Positions 63,340 through 64,000 of a stretch of DNA of 64,000 bases are shown here, piece by piece. The notes beneath the pieces are model-generated. The model was not told the DNA's origin, made no database searches, and saw only the letters and a list, made by a program, of their open reading frames with translations. A program made the translations under genes and the position numbers. Every line of letters begins with the position of its first letter. Positions within the stretch are counted from its first letter, which is position 1. The DNA is taken from NCBI GenBank assembly GCA_037576195.1, contig CM075102.1, positions 25,168,745 through 25,232,744 on the forward strand, given 5' to 3'. This DNA comes from Phytoseiulus persimilis. Lineage: Eukaryota; Arthropoda; Arachnida; Mesostigmata; Phytoseiidae.

Positions 63340-64000
63340 CATGAGAACACTAATCAGAGAAGCAACCGCAACCTCGGGAATCAGGCCGTTGTTTGGAGCA
63401 TTTCGAGCTCTCGGGAGATTATACGGGCCCCGGAATATCCGGCAATCCCTTATGATCCTGGATATTTTAACCGAGCATCCACCTAAATTCCCGCTTGGTA
63501 AGTTTTTTGATCATTCCAAGGAGGGCTTGCTGCTGTGGAATCGGGTCTTCTGGAAACTGCCGCCGAACTTCGACTCCGTCAAGACTCCAAGCGAACGCAG
63601 GAAAGAAGAACCGAGGCTTGGAAAAATAGCGCGCAGGCAACAACCGCAGACCTGCCTACTCCACTTGATGCTGACGGCACTGATCAAGTCATGGCACGCA
63701 CCGACGTATGCAAAAACTTCGAAATAATCATTTCCTCGGCTGCGAACCATCAGCCGCGAAACATTCGGGGGCTAGACCGCATCAAACCGAATCGAATCGA
63801 CCCACTCTCAAACTGGCCTGGCTACGGGGAAGCTCAAGACACGTACCGTAGATTGGACTGGCGCGATCATGGCCGTTTGAAGCTGCTGCGGAAAGCAGTG
63901 AGTGGAGTTAGCACCTTTCACAGAACGTTTCTCTTTCTCTCAAAGTCCTTCTCTTCGCTCGAATCGTGTTTGGATTTTGTGTGCACTTCAGAATTGAGTC
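63340..64000. other. plus-strand frame at 63320-63727, otherwise unassigned
   Basis: A 135-codon ATG-type frame (IREATATSGIRPLFGAFRA, DHSKEGLLLWNRVFWKLPP, TPSERRKEEPRLGKIARRQ) is protein-like but antisense to the 63209-63332 exon at its start. No splice sites confirm it. Confidence 0.3.

Noticed and set aside
1..64000. CRISPR arrays, reverse transcriptase, integrase or bacterial operons
   Set aside because: None of the expected repeat-spacer patterns, catalytic motifs or gene layouts were seen.

Overview
This window looks like nuclear DNA of an animal, most likely an arthropod. A compact mite-like genome is only a guess, from GC near 50% with no obvious CpG depletion. No open frame exceeds about 220 codons. 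Coding-like segments are short and bounded by GT-AG splice signals, and several introns are 52-162 nt. AATAAA/ATTAAA poly(A) signals follow a few stop codons and two TATA boxes are plausible. There are no bacterial-style operons, tRNA or rRNA genes, CRISPR arrays or transposon proteins that I can see. No segment matched a protein family I can name with confidence, so every CDS below is a candidate exon or short gene model based on splice signals, phase and composition. Purine-rich coding DNA looks like a polypyrimidine tract on the other strand, so strand choice is often uncertain. Open-frame length alone is weak evidence here.

Layout. 0-6.5 kb: a minus-strand candidate running off the left edge, a plus-strand two-exon model at 3.1-3.9 kb, minus-strand 3' exons near 2.5, 3.0 and 4.5 kb, and a strand-ambiguous block at 5.5-6.5 kb. 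8.1-8.7 kb: a plus-strand coding-like block. 10.4-11.0 kb: a 561-bp non-autonomous DNA transposon with about 85-bp terminal inverted repeats and TA flanks. 12.0-13.8 kb: a plus exon and the best gene of the window, a two-exon minus-strand model with matching phase and a poly(A) signal (12870-13761). 14.6 kb: an Asn/Ala/Thr-rich plus exon. 16.7-31.4 kb: a series of exon candidates on both strands. 34.1-35.1 kb: a plus-strand model with a 39-nt first exon. 36-46.5 kb: more exon candidates.

46.9-48.5 kb: a second repeat structure. Two degenerate direct copies of about 320 bp flank a large hairpin whose arms carry a 14-15-bp minisatellite. 48.7-55.2 kb: mostly plus-strand coding-like blocks, with a TATA box before the 50.8 kb start codon. 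57.2-63.3 kb: mostly minus-strand models, the best being a spliced acidic exon pair at 59.67-59.91 kb.

Because no family is recognised, nothing can be said about how the genes work together. The solid results are the two repeat structures and the splice-, phase- and poly(A)-supported models at 12.9-13.8, 59.7-59.9, 34.2-34.6 and 28.6-29.0 kb.
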